From an uncultured Bacteroidales bacterium (GTDB taxonomy: Bacteria; Bacteroidota; Bacteroidia; Bacteroidales; Paludibacteraceae), in the NCBI GenBank assembly GCA_900318245.1, contig ONJT01000007.1:1-64000 (forward strand): a stretch of DNA of 64,000 nucleotides, in the 5' to 3' direction. Below are positions 1-9,144 of this stretch, piece after piece. How positions within the stretch are numbered: the stretch's first letter is position 1; the number at the start of each line of letters is the position of its first letter. The notes beneath the pieces are model-generated. The model ran no database searches. It was given only the letters and a program-made list of their open reading frames with translations, and was not told where the DNA came from. The translations under genes were made by a program, and so were the position numbers.

Positions 1-16
1 CAGCGCAAAGGAGAAT

Positions 17-50
17 CGGTATAACGATATACCGGTATAGCGATATAACG
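17..50. repeat. 8-bp tandem array (CGGTATAA family)
   Basis: Four units of 8 bp (CGGTATAA, CGATATAC, CGGTATAG, CGATATAA) lie just beyond the 3' end of secA. The same unit recurs at 39468-39499, so it is a dispersed array type and not a one-off. Confidence 0.75.
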
Positions 51-63
51 AAGTTATGTCTCA

Positions 64-3000
64 CTAAACACCGGCGCTCAGTTTGCCGTGGCATTGTTTA
101 TACTTCTTTCCGGATCCGCACGGACAGGGGTCGTTCGGACGCGGTTTCTTATCAGCGATGATCGGTCCCTGATGCACCTGCTCACGGGTGTCTCTACCTG
201 CGGCAGCCGCCATGCCGGAAGCCTGAGCGGCTTGCTGTACCGCATCTTTCTGGGTGCGGTAACGCGACATATCCATACGGCGTTGCTGCTGGGCCTGCTG
301 CACGCGGTCGGGTTCCTGCTGGTGGATCTGTCCGCGGAGAAGGATCGCTATCGCGCGGCGGTTGAAGTTATCGAGCATGCCCTTGAAGATGTTGAACGAC
401 TCGAGTTTGTAGATCAACAGCGGGTCTTTCTGCTCGTAGGACGCGTTCTGCACGCTCTGCTTGAGGTCGTCCAACTGACGGAGGTGCTCTTTCCACTCAT
501 CGTCGATGACGAAGAGCAACATGCGCTTCTCGAACTCCTTGACTACCTCTTTGCAATGCGTCTCGGCGGCCGCCTTGAGGTTGACGGCGATGTTATACAC
601 GCGCTTGCCGTCGGTGATAGGAATGAGGATATTCTCGTACATCTGGCCCTTGGTCTCATAGACCTGCTGGATGACCGGATCGGCCACCTGCATCAGTTTG
701 TCCATACGGCGTTTGAAACTCTCGAGCGCCGCTTCGGCGAGTTGCTCACTCAGTTCGTTCTTACGGCCGCGGTTGAAGGTCTCCTCGTCGAACGGAGGTT
801 CGATCGCGAAGGTCTGCATCACGTCGTATTTGAGTCCCTCGTAGTCATTCATCGCGCGGGCTTCGGCGAAGATATTCTCTGCCGTCTCATAGATCATGTT
901 GGTGATATCCACGCCGATACGCTCACCCATCAAGGCGTGCTTACGCTTTGCGTAGATAAGGTTACGCTGCTGGTTCATCACGTCATCGTACTCGATGAGG
1001 CGCTTACGGATACCGAAGTTGTTCTCCTCCACTTTCTTCTGTGCGCGCTCGATGGACGAAGAGATCATCGAATGCTCGATCATCTCGCCCTCCTGGAAGC
1101 CCATACGGTCCATGACAGAGGCGATACGGTCGGAGCCGAACATACGCATCAGGTCATCCTCAAGGGAGACGTAGAAGACAGAAGATCCCGGGTCACCCTG
1201 ACGACCGGCACGTCCGCGTAACTGACGATCCACACGACGGGACTCGTGACGCTCGGTACCGATGATCGCCAAACCGCCGGCCTCTTTGACCTCGGGCGTC
1301 AACTTGATATCCGTACCACGGCCGGCCATGTTCGTAGCAATCGTTACGACGCCTGCGCGACCGGCTTCAGCTACGACTTGCGCCTCCTGCTGGTGCAGTT
1401 TGGCGTTGAGGACGTTATGCGGAATCTGACGCAGACGGAGCATCTTACTGAGCAACTCGGAGATCTCGACACTCGTCGTACCGACGAGCACCGGACGACC
1501 CTGCTCTACCATCGACTGAATCTCATCGATGACGGCGTTGTACTTCTCGCGCTTGGTGCGATAGATACGGTCGTTCATATCGTTGCGGGCGATGGGCTTG
1601 TTGGTCGGGATAACGACTACATCGAGTTTGTAGATATTCCAGAACTCCCCTGCCTCGGTCTCGGCCGTACCGGTCATACCCGAGAGTTTGTTATACATAC
1701 GGAAGTAGTTCTGCAGCGTGATCGTCGCAAAAGTCTGGGTAGCACCTTCGACTTTCACGTTCTCCTTGGCTTCTACGGCCTGGTGGAGTCCGTCCGACCA
1801 GCGGCGACCTTCCATGACACGACCGGTCTGCTCATCGACGATCTTGACCTCGCCGCCGTCGATGATGTAGTCGACATCTTTCTCGAAGAGGGTGTAGGCC
1901 TTGAGGAGCTGGTGCACGGTGTGTACACGCTCGGACTTGATGCTATAGTTGGTAAGGATATCGTCTTTGCGTTGTTGTTTCTCATCAGCGCTGAGGGCGG
2001 CATTATTCTCGAGTTCCGCCATCTCAGAGCCTACATCAGGCAGCACGAAGAAGTTCGGGTCATCGGTCGTACCGGTCAAGGCATCGATACCTTTGTCGGT
2101 GAGCTCAATAGACTTGTTCTTCTCGTCGATGACGAAGTAGAGTTCGTCGGTCGCGATATGCATGTTCTTCTCGTTCTCCTGCAGATAGAACTCTTCGGTC
2201 TTCTGCATACGCACCTTGATACCGGGTTCGGAGAGGAATTTTATCAATGCTTTGCTCTTCGGCATACCCTTGAAGGAGCGGAAGAGGGCCAGTTCGCCGG
2301 CTTCGCGTTCTTTCTCGTCGGCGGAACCCATCTTCGCTTTCGCCTCCGCGAGCAGTTTGGTGGTGAGCGTCGTCTGGGTACGCACGAGTTGCGCTACGCG
2401 GTCCTTATATTCATCGAACATCTGGTCCTCGCCGCGGGGCACAGGACCGGAGATGATAAGCGGGGTACGGGCATCGTCAATCAAGACGGAGTCCACCTCA
2501 TCGACAATCGCGAAGTTATGTCCGCGCTGTACGAGGTCGAGGGGCGAGGTAGCCATGTTATCACGCAGGTAGTCGAAACCGAACTCGTTGTTGGTTCCGA
2601 AGGTAATATCGCAGGCGTAGGCCTTACGGCGCTCGTCGGAGTTGGGTTTATGCTTGTCGATACAATCGACAGTGAGGCCGAGGAACATGTATATCGGTCC
2701 ATTCCACTCGCTATCACGTTTCGCCAGGTAGTCGTTGACCGTCACTACGTGCACACCTTCGTGCGTCAGGGCATTGAGGTACACCGGCAGGGTTGCCACG
2801 AGGGTCTTACCTTCACCGGTCGCCATTTCGGCGATCTTACCTTGGTGCAGCACGACGCCACCGAAGAGCTGAACGTCATAATGGATCATGTCCCAAGTGA
2901 TCTCATTACCGCCGGCCATCCAGTGGTTCTTATAGATTGCCTTCTCACCGTCTATCTCCACGAAGTCAAAACGCGGGTCGGCCGCGAGGTCGCGGTCTAA

Positions 3001-3399
3001 CTGAGTCGCTGTCACTTCAACCGTCTCGGACTGCGCAAAACGACGGGCGGTGGATTTAACGATCGCAAAAGCTTCCGGCAGAATCTCCGTCAGCACTTTC
3101 TCATACACTTCTTTAATCTCTTTCTCGAGTTTGTCGACCTCGTTGTAGATCTTCTCGCGCTTCTCGATAGGCGTCGCTTCGATGGATGCTTTCAGTTCGG
3201 CGATGCGCGCCTTGCGGTCCGCTACCGCAGCCTGAAGTTTGTCCATCAGCGCCTGGGAATGCGCACGGAGTTCATCATTCGTCAACGCATCAATGCGCTC
3301 GTATTCCGCCTTGATCTGCTCGACAACAGGCTGGATAGCACGCATATCTTTCTGCGCTTTGTTACCAAAGAGTTTGGTAATAATCTCAATAAAATTCAT
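64..3399 (-). CDS. secA: Preprotein translocase ATPase SecA
   Basis: SecA is the cytoplasmic motor that pushes unfolded preproteins through SecYEG. The 1111-aa product has the Walker A motif GEGKT near residue 195, the DEAD-type site in [14 protein letters not shown], and the helicase-2 region MAGRGTDI followed by [12 protein letters not shown]. It ends in the zinc-binding tail [14 protein letters not shown] that contacts SecB or lipids. The length fits Bacteroidota SecA, which carry insertions relative to E. coli (about 900 aa). The frame is open further upstream, but the start [12 protein letters not shown] is set by homology and by a promoter 35 bp ahead of it. It is a single gene divergent from the lipid kinase gene. 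Confidence 0.98.
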   Translation of the reverse strand: MNFIEIITKLFGNKAQKDMRAIQPVVEQIKAEYERIDALTNDELRAHSQALMDKLQAAVADRKARIAELKASIEATPIEKREKIYNEVDKLEKEIKEVYEKVLTEILPEAFAIVKSTARRFAQSETVEVTATQLDRDLAADPRFDFVEIDGEKAIYKNHWMAGGNEITWDMIHYDVQLFGGVVLHQGKIAEMATGEGKTLVATLPVYLNALTHEGVHVVTVNDYLAKRDSEWNGPIYMFLGLTVDCIDKHKPNSDERRKAYACDITFGTNNEFGFDYLRDNMATSPLDLVQRGHNFAIVDEVDSVLIDDARTPLIISGPVPRGEDQMFDEYKDRVAQLVRTQTTLTTKLLAEAKAKMGSADEKEREAGELALFRSFKGMPKSKALIKFLSEPGIKVRMQKTEEFYLQENEKNMHIATDELYFVIDEKNKSIELTDKGIDALTGTTDDPNFFVLPDVGSEMAELENNAALSADEKQQRKDDILTNYSIKSERVHTVHQLLKAYTLFEKDVDYIIDGGEVKIVDEQTGRVMEGRRWSDGLHQAVEAKENVKVEGATQTFATITLQNYFRMYNKLSGMTGTAETEAGEFWNIYKLDVVVIPTNKPIARNDMNDRIYRTKREKYNAVIDEIQSMVEQGRPVLVGTTSVEISELLSKMLRLRQIPHNVLNAKLHQQEAQVVAEAGRAGVVTIATNMAGRGTDIKLTPEVKEAGGLAIIGTERHESRRVDRQLRGRAGRQGDPGSSVFYVSLEDDLMRMFGSDRIASVMDRMGFQEGEMIEHSMISSSIERAQKKVEENNFGIRKRLIEYDDVMNQQRNLIYAKRKHALMGERIGVDITNMIYETAENIFAEARAMNDYEGLKYDVMQTFAIEPPFDEETFNRGRKNELSEQLAEAALESFKRRMDKLMQVADPVIQQVYETKGQMYENILIPITDGKRVYNIAVNLKAAAETHCKEVVKEFEKRMLLFVIDDEWKEHLRQLDDLKQSVQNASYEQKDPLLIYKLESFNIFKGMLDNFNRRAIAILLRGQIHQQEPDRVQQAQQQRRMDMSRYRTQKDAVQQAAQASGMAAAAGRDTREQVHQGPIIADKKPRPNDPCPCGSGKKYKQCHGKLSAGV

Positions 3400-3433
3400 A
3401 TCTCGTTTTTCGTATTTACACAAAATGCGGGGG

Positions 3434-3464
3434 CAAAGGTACAACTTTTTTCCGATATATGCAA
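3434..3464 (-). promoter_or_regulatory. secA promoter
   Basis: On the minus strand, TTGCATATATC (its TTG at 3464-3462), a 20-bp spacer, then TACCTTTG (3441-3434). This fits the Bacteroidota sigma-ABfr form and predicts a leader of about 27 nt before the secA ATG. Confidence 0.8.
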
Positions 3465-3523
3465 GCACAAAATGTGTGCCGCCGATTTTTTTCTGCCAAA
3501 ATGGCAGTTTTTTACGCGTATGC

Positions 3524-3554
3524 TTGCGCATATGGAAGATTTTTGCTAATTTTG
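3524..3554 (+). promoter_or_regulatory. Promoter of the lipid kinase operon
   Basis: TTGCGCATATG starting at 3524, 20-bp spacer, then TAATTTTG (3547-3554). The predicted transcript starts about 25 nt before the kinase ATG. It diverges from the secA promoter, with about 60 bp between the two upstream elements. Confidence 0.8.
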
Positions 3555-3585
3555 CGCCCGATTTAGTTTGCATTAATATGTGCTT

Positions 3586-4479
3586 ATGAAAAATATAGCT
3601 TTTATCATCAACCCTGTTTCGGGTCCAAAGGAGACGCAGAAAGAGAAGCGTAAGTTGCCGAAAGTGATCATGCAGACGCTGGACGAGAGTCAATGGTTGC
3701 CGAACATCACGTTCACAGAGTACGCAGGACACGCGACGGAGTTGGCGCGCCAATATGCCCGCATGGGTTTTGACGCCGTGGTAGCCGTCGGCGGTGACGG
3801 TACGGTGAACGAGGTAGCGAAAGGTCTGAGAGACACGAAGACTGCCCTTGGTATCATTCCTATGGGTAGCGGCAACGGGTTTGCCCGTCACCTGAATGTG
3901 CCGATGCGTCCGCAGAAAGCGCTGGAGATGATCAACCATAGCGAACCGATTAGTGTGGATTATGGTTTGGCAAACGGCAAACTGTTTGTCAGCACCTGTG
4001 GCACGGGTTTTGATGCATTGGTAGCAGATAACTTCGCGGGCAGCAACAAGCGCGGGTTCATGACCTACTTGCAGAACGTGCTCAAAGAGGCGTTCGCGTA
4101 CCAGCCGCAGAACTACCACCTCGTTGGCGATGGTATTGACGTGAACCATAAAGCGTTCCTGATCACGTTCGCTAATGCGAACCAATGGGGCTACGAGGCG
4201 ATGATAGCGCCGAAAGCCAGCATCCAAGACGGGAAGATGGATATCATGCTGATGTCGAGTCACGCCATCCTTGCTAGCGCTTCGTTAGCGTTGAGACTGT
4301 TCACGGGTAACATCGATGACAGCCATTTCATGGATACCATCCGCGCGAAAGAAGTCACGCTGGAGCGCGAGGAGGCCGGCCCGTTCCACATTGATGGCGA
4401 CCCGGTGGAGATGGAGAAAGATATACGCATCAAAATCGTTCCGGACGGGCTGAGGGTACTCGCAGAAAAAAGGTTTTAA
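3586..4479 (+). CDS. Diacylglycerol kinase family lipid kinase (YegS/DagK-like)
   Basis: This 297-aa protein is a DAGK-catalytic family lipid kinase, expected to phosphorylate a diacylglycerol-type or related lipid at the inner membrane. The nucleotide-binding signature [10 protein letters not shown] and the following [10 protein letters not shown] are both intact, and FHIDGDPVE near the C-terminus is the usual last family motif. A GTG two codons upstream (3580) is possible, but ATG 3586 gives the normal family start [10 protein letters not shown]. The gene is 3 nt ahead of dut and they are probably cotranscribed. The lipid substrate cannot be read from sequence. Confidence 0.9.
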   Translation: MKNIAFIINPVSGPKETQKEKRKLPKVIMQTLDESQWLPNITFTEYAGHATELARQYARMGFDAVVAVGGDGTVNEVAKGLRDTKTALGIIPMGSGNGFARHLNVPMRPQKALEMINHSEPISVDYGLANGKLFVSTCGTGFDALVADNFAGSNKRGFMTYLQNVLKEAFAYQPQNYHLVGDGIDVNHKAFLITFANANQWGYEAMIAPKASIQDGKMDIMLMSSHAILASASLALRLFTGNIDDSHFMDTIRAKEVTLEREEAGPFHIDGDPVEMEKDIRIKIVPDGLRVLAEKRF

Positions 4480-4482
4480 GTC

Positions 4483-4917
4483 ATGATTTTAAAAATCATC
4501 AATAAGAGTAAGAATGCGCTGCCGAAGTACGAGAGTGCGCAGGCAGCGGGCATGGATATACGGTGTAACATCGACGAACCGATCACTTTGGCGCCGATGG
4601 AGCGACGACTGATCCCGACGGGTTTGTTCATCGAACTGCCTGCGGGTTTTGAGGCGCAGATACGTCCGCGTAGCGGATTAGCGCTCAAGCGCGGGTTGAC
4701 GGTGCTCAACACCCCGGGTACGATTGATGCGGACTATCGCGGCGAGGTAGGCGTGATACTGATCAACCTCAGCGGCGAGCCGCAGACCATCGAGCCGGGC
4801 GAGCGGATATGCCAGATGGTGATCGCCAAGCACGAGACGCCGGAGATCGTCGAAGTGACGGAGTTGAGTGATACGGAGCGCGGCGCCGGAGGGTTCGGAC
4901 ATTCTGGAAGAAAATAG
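4483..4917 (+). CDS. dut: Deoxyuridine 5'-triphosphate nucleotidohydrolase (dUTPase)
   Basis: Hydrolyses dUTP to dUMP and pyrophosphate, keeping uracil out of DNA and feeding dTMP synthesis. The 144-aa product is the normal length of a trimeric dUTPase and shows the five motifs in order: [36 protein letters not shown] and the flexible tail [12 protein letters not shown]. It starts 3 nt after the lipid kinase stop. In Bacteroidota, dut is commonly followed by the TPR, DUF4292 and M23 genes seen here. Confidence 0.97.
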   Translation: MILKIINKSKNALPKYESAQAAGMDIRCNIDEPITLAPMERRLIPTGLFIELPAGFEAQIRPRSGLALKRGLTVLNTPGTIDADYRGEVGVILINLSGEPQTIEPGERICQMVIAKHETPEIVEVTELSDTERGAGGFGHSGRK

Positions 4918-5025
4918 CACATCGTTCGCATATTAACCCTTCGAAGGAACTCGCCCCCTGCTCGATGACTCTCGCGGACCCCAACCGCTCGAGACACCTC
5001 CGAGAGGGTTATATGCTCACTTATT

Positions 5026-6009
5026 ATGAGAAAAAGTTGTAAACAAATATTATTGGTTTTGTGCTTGCTCTTCTTTCTTCCCGGGTATGCCCGAAAGGGA
5101 GAGAAGAAAGAGGTGTTAACCACGGAGCAGAAGCAGCAGTTCACGTACTACTGGTACGCGGCGATGGAGGCGATGGAGCACGGAGACTATCCGAAGGCTT
5201 TGGTGCTGTTCGAGTTCTGCGACGCCATCAAACCGAACGACGGAAAGACGCTGGACTACCTCGGGATTCTATACTTAGGTATGGGACAGGAAGAGCGCGC
5301 CATGGATGCGTTCAAGCGTGCCTTCGAAGCCGACCCGAGGGATTGTTGGTACCGATACAGTTCTGCGCTCTTGGAACAGAAGACAGAAGAGGCGATGGTA
5401 GAAGCCATGCATGTCAGAGAGCGAGCGTTGAAAGTAAACCCGGAGGACGAGGACCTGATGGAGCGGTTGCAACGGGTATACATCAGTCTGAAGGAATGGA
5501 AGAAGGCCTTGAAGATTCAGGACCGCATCGACGATGTCAAAGGTTTTGATGCTTCGAGTGCCGTGATACGATATCGCCTCCACCTCACGATGAAGCAACC
5601 GAAAAAAGCCTTGGCAGTCATTGACAAGTATTTGGAACTCGACCCAACCGACCTGCAGTTTTTGGTCTTCCGCGTGGAGGTACTGGAACAGATGAAGCCC
5701 AAACCGGCGGACCTGTATGCGGCGTATGACAAGATTCTGGCGATCTACCCCGGACATATCGGGATACTGAATAACTACGCCTATCACCTTGCGACGCACA
5801 AGGGCGACCTGCAGCGCGCAGAGCGAATGAGCGAACAGACTATTCGCGAAGAACCCAACAACGCGGTGTACCTCGACACCTACGGATGGATCTTGCACCT
5901 CAAAGGACAAGATGAGTTGGCGAAGTTTTACCTGAACCGCGCGCTGATCAATGCCCCAAATGAAGCGACAAAAAAAGAAGTATTGAAACACTTGAATGCG
6001 ATTAAATAG
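5026..6009 (+). CDS. Secreted TPR-repeat protein
   Basis: A 327-aa protein with an N-terminal signal peptide (QILLVLCLLFFLPGYA, cleavage after about residue 23) followed by tandem tetratricopeptide repeats, e.g. GDYPKALVLFEFCDAIKP, LGILYLGMGQEERAMDAFKRA and YAYHLATHKGDLQRAERM. TPR arrays are protein-binding scaffolds; this one is probably periplasmic. It overlaps the DUF4292 lipoprotein gene by 14 bp, in the conserved dut-TPR-DUF4292-M23 order, which points to a shared envelope role. The partner is unknown. The 108 bp before it hold no recognisable promoter. Confidence 0.85.
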   Translation: MRKSCKQILLVLCLLFFLPGYARKGEKKEVLTTEQKQQFTYYWYAAMEAMEHGDYPKALVLFEFCDAIKPNDGKTLDYLGILYLGMGQEERAMDAFKRAFEADPRDCWYRYSSALLEQKTEEAMVEAMHVRERALKVNPEDEDLMERLQRVYISLKEWKKALKIQDRIDDVKGFDASSAVIRYRLHLTMKQPKKALAVIDKYLELDPTDLQFLVFRVEVLEQMKPKPADLYAAYDKILAIYPGHIGILNNYAYHLATHKGDLQRAERMSEQTIREEPNNAVYLDTYGWILHLKGQDELAKFYLNRALINAPNEATKKEVLKHLNAIK

Positions 6010-6550
6010 ATACCTCATATTGCTGTGCGCCGCGCTGCTGTTGGTAGCCTGCGGCACGAAGAAGAAAATAGCGGAGCGCCAAGAGCCGACGGTAAGTGTG
6101 CCCGCGTGGCATACCTGCCTGGTGCAAGGCGCACGGGCGACGGTAGCGACCGCGAACGACCGCTTGTCGGCGAACGTGACGATGCAGACCGTACACGACT
6201 CAATGCTCGTCATCAGCGTGATGCCGATGTTAGGGATGGAAATGTTACGCGTCGAAGCGACCCCGCTCGAGGTGATTGCCATCGATAAGTTGCATGGTCG
6301 ATACGCGAAAGCAACCTATGCCGACATCAACCGCCGATTGACACCTTCGCTCAACTGGGACGTACTGCAACAAATAGCTACCGCCGAGTTACCTTTAAGC
6401 GAACAGAAAGCACGGCTGATGTACACCTTCGGTGACCAGCTGATTGAACTGGTGATCGACTATCCTGCGCGCAAACTTGATGTGCCGGTGAAAGTGAATC
6501 ACGCACGGCTGAACAAATATACGGAAGTAGATATTACGAAATGGCTATGA
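5996..6550 (+). CDS. DUF4292 family lipoprotein
   Basis: A 184-aa lipoprotein: signal peptide with lipobox LVAC (Cys near residue 19), then a short polar linker and a beta-rich domain with repeated acidic and hydrophobic strands (SMLVISVMPMLGMEMLRV, GDQLIELVIDYPARK). Size and neighbours match the Bacteroidota DUF4292 family, whose fold resembles outer-membrane lipoprotein carriers. The start lies inside the TPR gene, and the stop overlaps the start of the EnvC-like gene. Role unknown; probably an envelope assembly factor. Confidence 0.8.
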   Translation: MRLNRYLILLCAALLLVACGTKKKIAERQEPTVSVPAWHTCLVQGARATVATANDRLSANVTMQTVHDSMLVISVMPMLGMEMLRVEATPLEVIAIDKLHGRYAKATYADINRRLTPSLNWDVLQQIATAELPLSEQKARLMYTFGDQLIELVIDYPARKLDVPVKVNHARLNKYTEVDITKWL

Positions 6551-7776
6551 TAAAGGTGAAAGGTGAAAGGTTAAAGGTGAAAGGTGAAAGGTTAAAGGTG
6601 AAAGGATTGCTCATTCTCCTTTCAATTTTCATTTTTCAATTTTCAACTTGCCTTGCAGCGGATAGCGTGAAGGATCTGCAGAAGAAGCAGAAGAAGTTGC
6701 AGCAGGAGATTGAGCATACCAATAAGATGCTCAAGCAGACCAAGAAAGATGAGACGGCGACGCTGAATAAGTTACAACTCACGCAGCAGAACATCAAGAA
6801 CCAGAAGAAACTCATTCGCACGCTGGACAACGAGATCACTGCACTCGACCGCGAGATGAAGGCACTGGGCAACACCCGCGACTCGCTGCAACAGGTGCTC
6901 GAAAGCTACAAAGAGGATTATGCCCGCATGACACGTCAGACACATTACGCCCGGCTGCAACAATCCCCCCTGCTCTTTCTCATCAGTAGCGACAGTTTCC
7001 AACAGTTAGCCCGCCGCGCGCGGTATTTGCAGGAGTTTGCGCACTTCCGCCAAGAGCAGGTAGCCCGCATCGCTCGTACACAAGCAGAGATAGACACGCA
7101 GAACGAGTTGCTGCAAGCCAATCGGGACGACAAGAAACAGGCGCTCTCGAAACGTAAGCGCGAACAGGACAACCTCAAGCGCGACGAACGCAAGCAGCAA
7201 ACCATGCTCACGCAGTTGAAGAGCAAAGAGAAAGACCTGACCAAGCAGTTGAAGCAGAAACAGAAGAAAGTGGCGGAGCTGAACAAGAAGATCGACGACA
7301 TGATCCGCAAACAGACGGCGAAAGACTCCAAGACCTCACTCACTAAAGAGCAGAAACTGATAGCCGGCGGATTTGAGGCAAACAAAGGACGACTCCCATG
7401 GCCCGTGGAGCGAGGCATGATCAGCGGCCATTACGGCAAACAGCAACACCCCGTCTATTCGCAAGTCACGATAGACAACAAAGGCATATACATTCAGACG
7501 ACGGCCGGCATGAAAGCCCGCGCGGTGTATAAAGGTGAGGTGACGAGTTGCTTCATGGTAGGCGGCACTTACGCGGTGATCGTACAACATGGTAACTACC
7601 GCTCCGTCTATTCGAACCTCAGCAAACTGAATGTCAAGCAAGGTGATAAGGTGGACACCAAACAGACTATCGGCGTCATCTTCACCGACCCCGAACAAGA
7701 CAAAAAAACAGAACTGTATTTCCAAATATACAAAGATAGAAACATTTTAAATCCTGAATTATGGATCGCAAAATAA
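6541..7776 (+). CDS. EnvC-like murein hydrolase activator (degenerate M23/LytM)
   Basis: A 411-aa periplasmic protein: signal peptide, a long coiled coil (about residues 40-265, rich in K, Q and E), then a C-terminal LytM domain. The LytM metal ligands are replaced: GIYIQT stands where enzymes have G-I-D-I, and YSNL stands where they have the H-x-H end. This suggests activation of amidases and not direct hydrolysis, as in EnvC. The N-terminus is odd: 7-bp tandem arrays encode both the basic region (KVKGERL repeated) and the hydrophobic core (SIFIFQF). Met-3 (6547) is an alternative start. It overlaps both neighbours. Confidence 0.9.
   Translation: MAMIKVKGERLKVKGERLKVKGLLILLSIFIFQFSTCLAADSVKDLQKKQKKLQQEIEHTNKMLKQTKKDETATLNKLQLTQQNIKNQKKLIRTLDNEITALDREMKALGNTRDSLQQVLESYKEDYARMTRQTHYARLQQSPLLFLISSDSFQQLARRARYLQEFAHFRQEQVARIARTQAEIDTQNELLQANRDDKKQALSKRKREQDNLKRDERKQQTMLTQLKSKEKDLTKQLKQKQKKVAELNKKIDDMIRKQTAKDSKTSLTKEQKLIAGGFEANKGRLPWPVERGMISGHYGKQQHPVYSQVTIDNKGIYIQTTAGMKARAVYKGEVTSCFMVGGTYAVIVQHGNYRSVYSNLSKLNVKQGDKVDTKQTIGVIFTDPEQDKKTELYFQIYKDRNILNPELWIAK
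6552..6605 (+). repeat. 7-bp tandem array (AAAGGTG) inside the EnvC-like gene
   Basis: 7.7 units of AAAGGTG or AAAGGTT, arranged as a 21-bp higher-order repeat, so seven codons (KVKGERL) recur in frame. The same unit recurs at 54816-54864. Confidence 0.9.
6621..6648 (+). repeat. 7-bp tandem array (TTCAATT)
   Basis: Four units: TTCAATT, TTCATTT, TTCAATT, TTCAACT. They encode the hydrophobic core of the EnvC-like signal peptide. A related 7-bp unit (CCAATCT) lies in the O-antigen ligase gene at 58655-58689. Confidence 0.8.
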
Positions 7777-8291
7777 GTCGAGCGGCTCGACACCCGCTTA
7801 TATACATCGTTATCGCTCTTTTCGCCCTTGCCGGTTGTAAGCAGAATAACTGGATCGACTGGAAGACGCAAAACGAGATTTGGTTACAAGCCAACAAGTC
7901 CAAACCCGGCGTGAAGTGCACGGACAGCGGTTTGCAGTATAAGATTATTGCCGACCCCACGCCCCAAGATGCCCTACCGAACAGCACCAGCACCGTGGTG
8001 TGCGATTATACCCTCAAACTCATCAACGGCTGCGTGATTGAGACGGCTAATCAGGCCTCGTTGTACCTGCCGCAGATGATACCAGGTTTTGTCGAGGGCT
8101 GCCGGCAGATTCATAACAACGGCGACATCGAACTCTATATCCCTGCTTACTTGGGCTACGATGCCGACAAATACGACTCGGGTTCTTACGGCGAAGCCGA
8201 AGGAAGCGGCACCGAAGGAGGTACGGTCTACATTCCGCCCTATTCCACCCTCATCTTTACGGTTCATATATGCGGCGTCTCCGGCAACTAA
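7761..8291 (+). CDS. FKBP-like lipoprotein
   Basis: A 176-aa lipoprotein with lipobox LAGC (Cys near residue 27). The body follows the FKBP peptidyl-prolyl isomerase plan: SGLQYKII at the entry, a central strand DYTLKLINGCVIETA, PGFVEGCRQI where FKBPs have GW-x-E-G-L, and the final IPPYSTLIFTVHI. The segment before IPPY carries a Gly/Ser-rich insertion (GSYGEAEGSGTEGG) in place of the usual YGERGAGGS, so activity is uncertain. The start overlaps the EnvC-like gene by 16 bp and the end overlaps the next lipoprotein gene by 22 bp. Confidence 0.75.
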   Translation: MDRKISRAARHPLIYIVIALFALAGCKQNNWIDWKTQNEIWLQANKSKPGVKCTDSGLQYKIIADPTPQDALPNSTSTVVCDYTLKLINGCVIETANQASLYLPQMIPGFVEGCRQIHNNGDIELYIPAYLGYDADKYDSGSYGEAEGSGTEGGTVYIPPYSTLIFTVHICGVSGN

Positions 8292-8758
8292 TCATAGTAG
8301 CGATCTGTATGGCGTTTTGCAGCTGCGACGGTCCTACCCGCAGCAGTGTGCCCACCTATCCGGTGCGCTTTGAGGTGAATACGAAGACGGTGTTTATCGA
8401 CTTCACGCCGCAGAACCTCAATGCATATATCACGCTGGACCGCGACGGCTACAAAGAGAACGGCGTATGGAAACTACCCGCAACGGCTATGGACGCCTGG
8501 GGCTACGGAGGAGTAGTACTGTATGTCAGCATGGTCGGCTACGCGGCGTTCGACTTAGCGTGTCCGCACTGCGCGGCGCAAGGTCGCAGAAGTCCGTGCG
8601 AGATGGATGGTATCTATGCCGTGTGTCCGGATTGCGGCGAAGAATATGAGGTGGCTTCCGGGTACGGTTTTCCGCGTAAGGGCATCAGCAAAGAAGCCAT
8701 GCTACGCCTTAACACCTACGTCACTGCCAGCGGAGACATAATACAAGTACGCCAATGA
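8270..8758 (+). CDS. Rieske-like four-cysteine lipoprotein
   Basis: A 162-aa protein with signal peptide and lipobox CSC (Cys near residue 19). The C-terminal half carries DLACPHC and then, about 25 residues later, AVCPDCGEEYEVASGYG. This is the layout of a Rieske fold (C-x-H ... C-x2-H, then G-x-x-Y/F), but the second-loop histidine is replaced by cysteine. It therefore has the pairs CPHC and CPDC, better suited to zinc or a rubredoxin-like site than to a classical Rieske cluster. It overlaps rimM by 4 bp. Function unknown. Confidence 0.65.
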   Translation: MRRLRQLIIVAICMAFCSCDGPTRSSVPTYPVRFEVNTKTVFIDFTPQNLNAYITLDRDGYKENGVWKLPATAMDAWGYGGVVLYVSMVGYAAFDLACPHCAAQGRRSPCEMDGIYAVCPDCGEEYEVASGYGFPRKGISKEAMLRLNTYVTASGDIIQVRQ

Positions 8759-9144
8759 TCACAGATAAAGACTTACTCTCTATCGGGCTTATCCGCCGCA
8801 CGCGGTATAAAGACCTGCCGACTTTCGTGTTCGTAAAACGCGACGGACTGTTTGTGCCCTTCCGCTCGGAACAGATTGCCGAACTGGTAGGCGAAGAAGG
8901 CTTTGTGCTACGCAGCGATGTGCAGGACGAAGGAGACGGCACACTGACCTGGCAGGACTTGGTAGGTTATACGATTGAAGATGAGAGGAAAGTGGTCGGT
9001 AAGATCGCCCAAGTCGATGAATCAACCATCAACACTTTGGCTATCTTAGAAGACGAGCGGATGATCCCGCTGCACGAAGATTTCATTGTGGAGATAGACG
9101 AAGACGCGCGTATTCTGCGCGTAAACCTGCCTTTTGAGTTATGA
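8755..9144 (+). CDS. rimM: Compact RimM-like ribosome maturation factor
   Basis: RimM binds S19 and helps mature the 30S head. This product is only 129 aa against about 170-180 for the family. It keeps the opening IGLIRR, the strand GLFVPF, the hinge LTWQDLVGYTIEDE and the PRC-barrel end TINTLAILEDERMIPLHEDFIVEID. The stretch containing the family's G-x-x-G-E hairpin and the following strands (roughly 40 residues) is missing. The next gene is an RNA methyltransferase, starting on ATGA. The family is fairly secure; retained function is not. Confidence 0.75.
   Translation: MITDKDLLSIGLIRRTRYKDLPTFVFVKRDGLFVPFRSEQIAELVGEEGFVLRSDVQDEGDGTLTWQDLVGYTIEDERKVVGKIAQVDESTINTLAILEDERMIPLHEDFIVEIDEDARILRVNLPFEL

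Noticed and set aside
88-3000. Long plus-strand frames opposite secA (377 and 584 codons)
   Set aside because: Antisense shadows caused by secA codon bias; His/Leu/Asp-rich translations without domains.
3400-4263. N-terminal extension of SecA into the lipid kinase region
   Set aside because: The frame is open, but family homology, the promoter at 3434-3464 and the antisense kinase gene all place the start at 3399.
4918-5025. A small RNA or riboswitch between dut and the TPR gene
   Set aside because: Only short weak hairpins (e.g. CCTC-CGA-GAGG) are visible and there is no promoter or T run.
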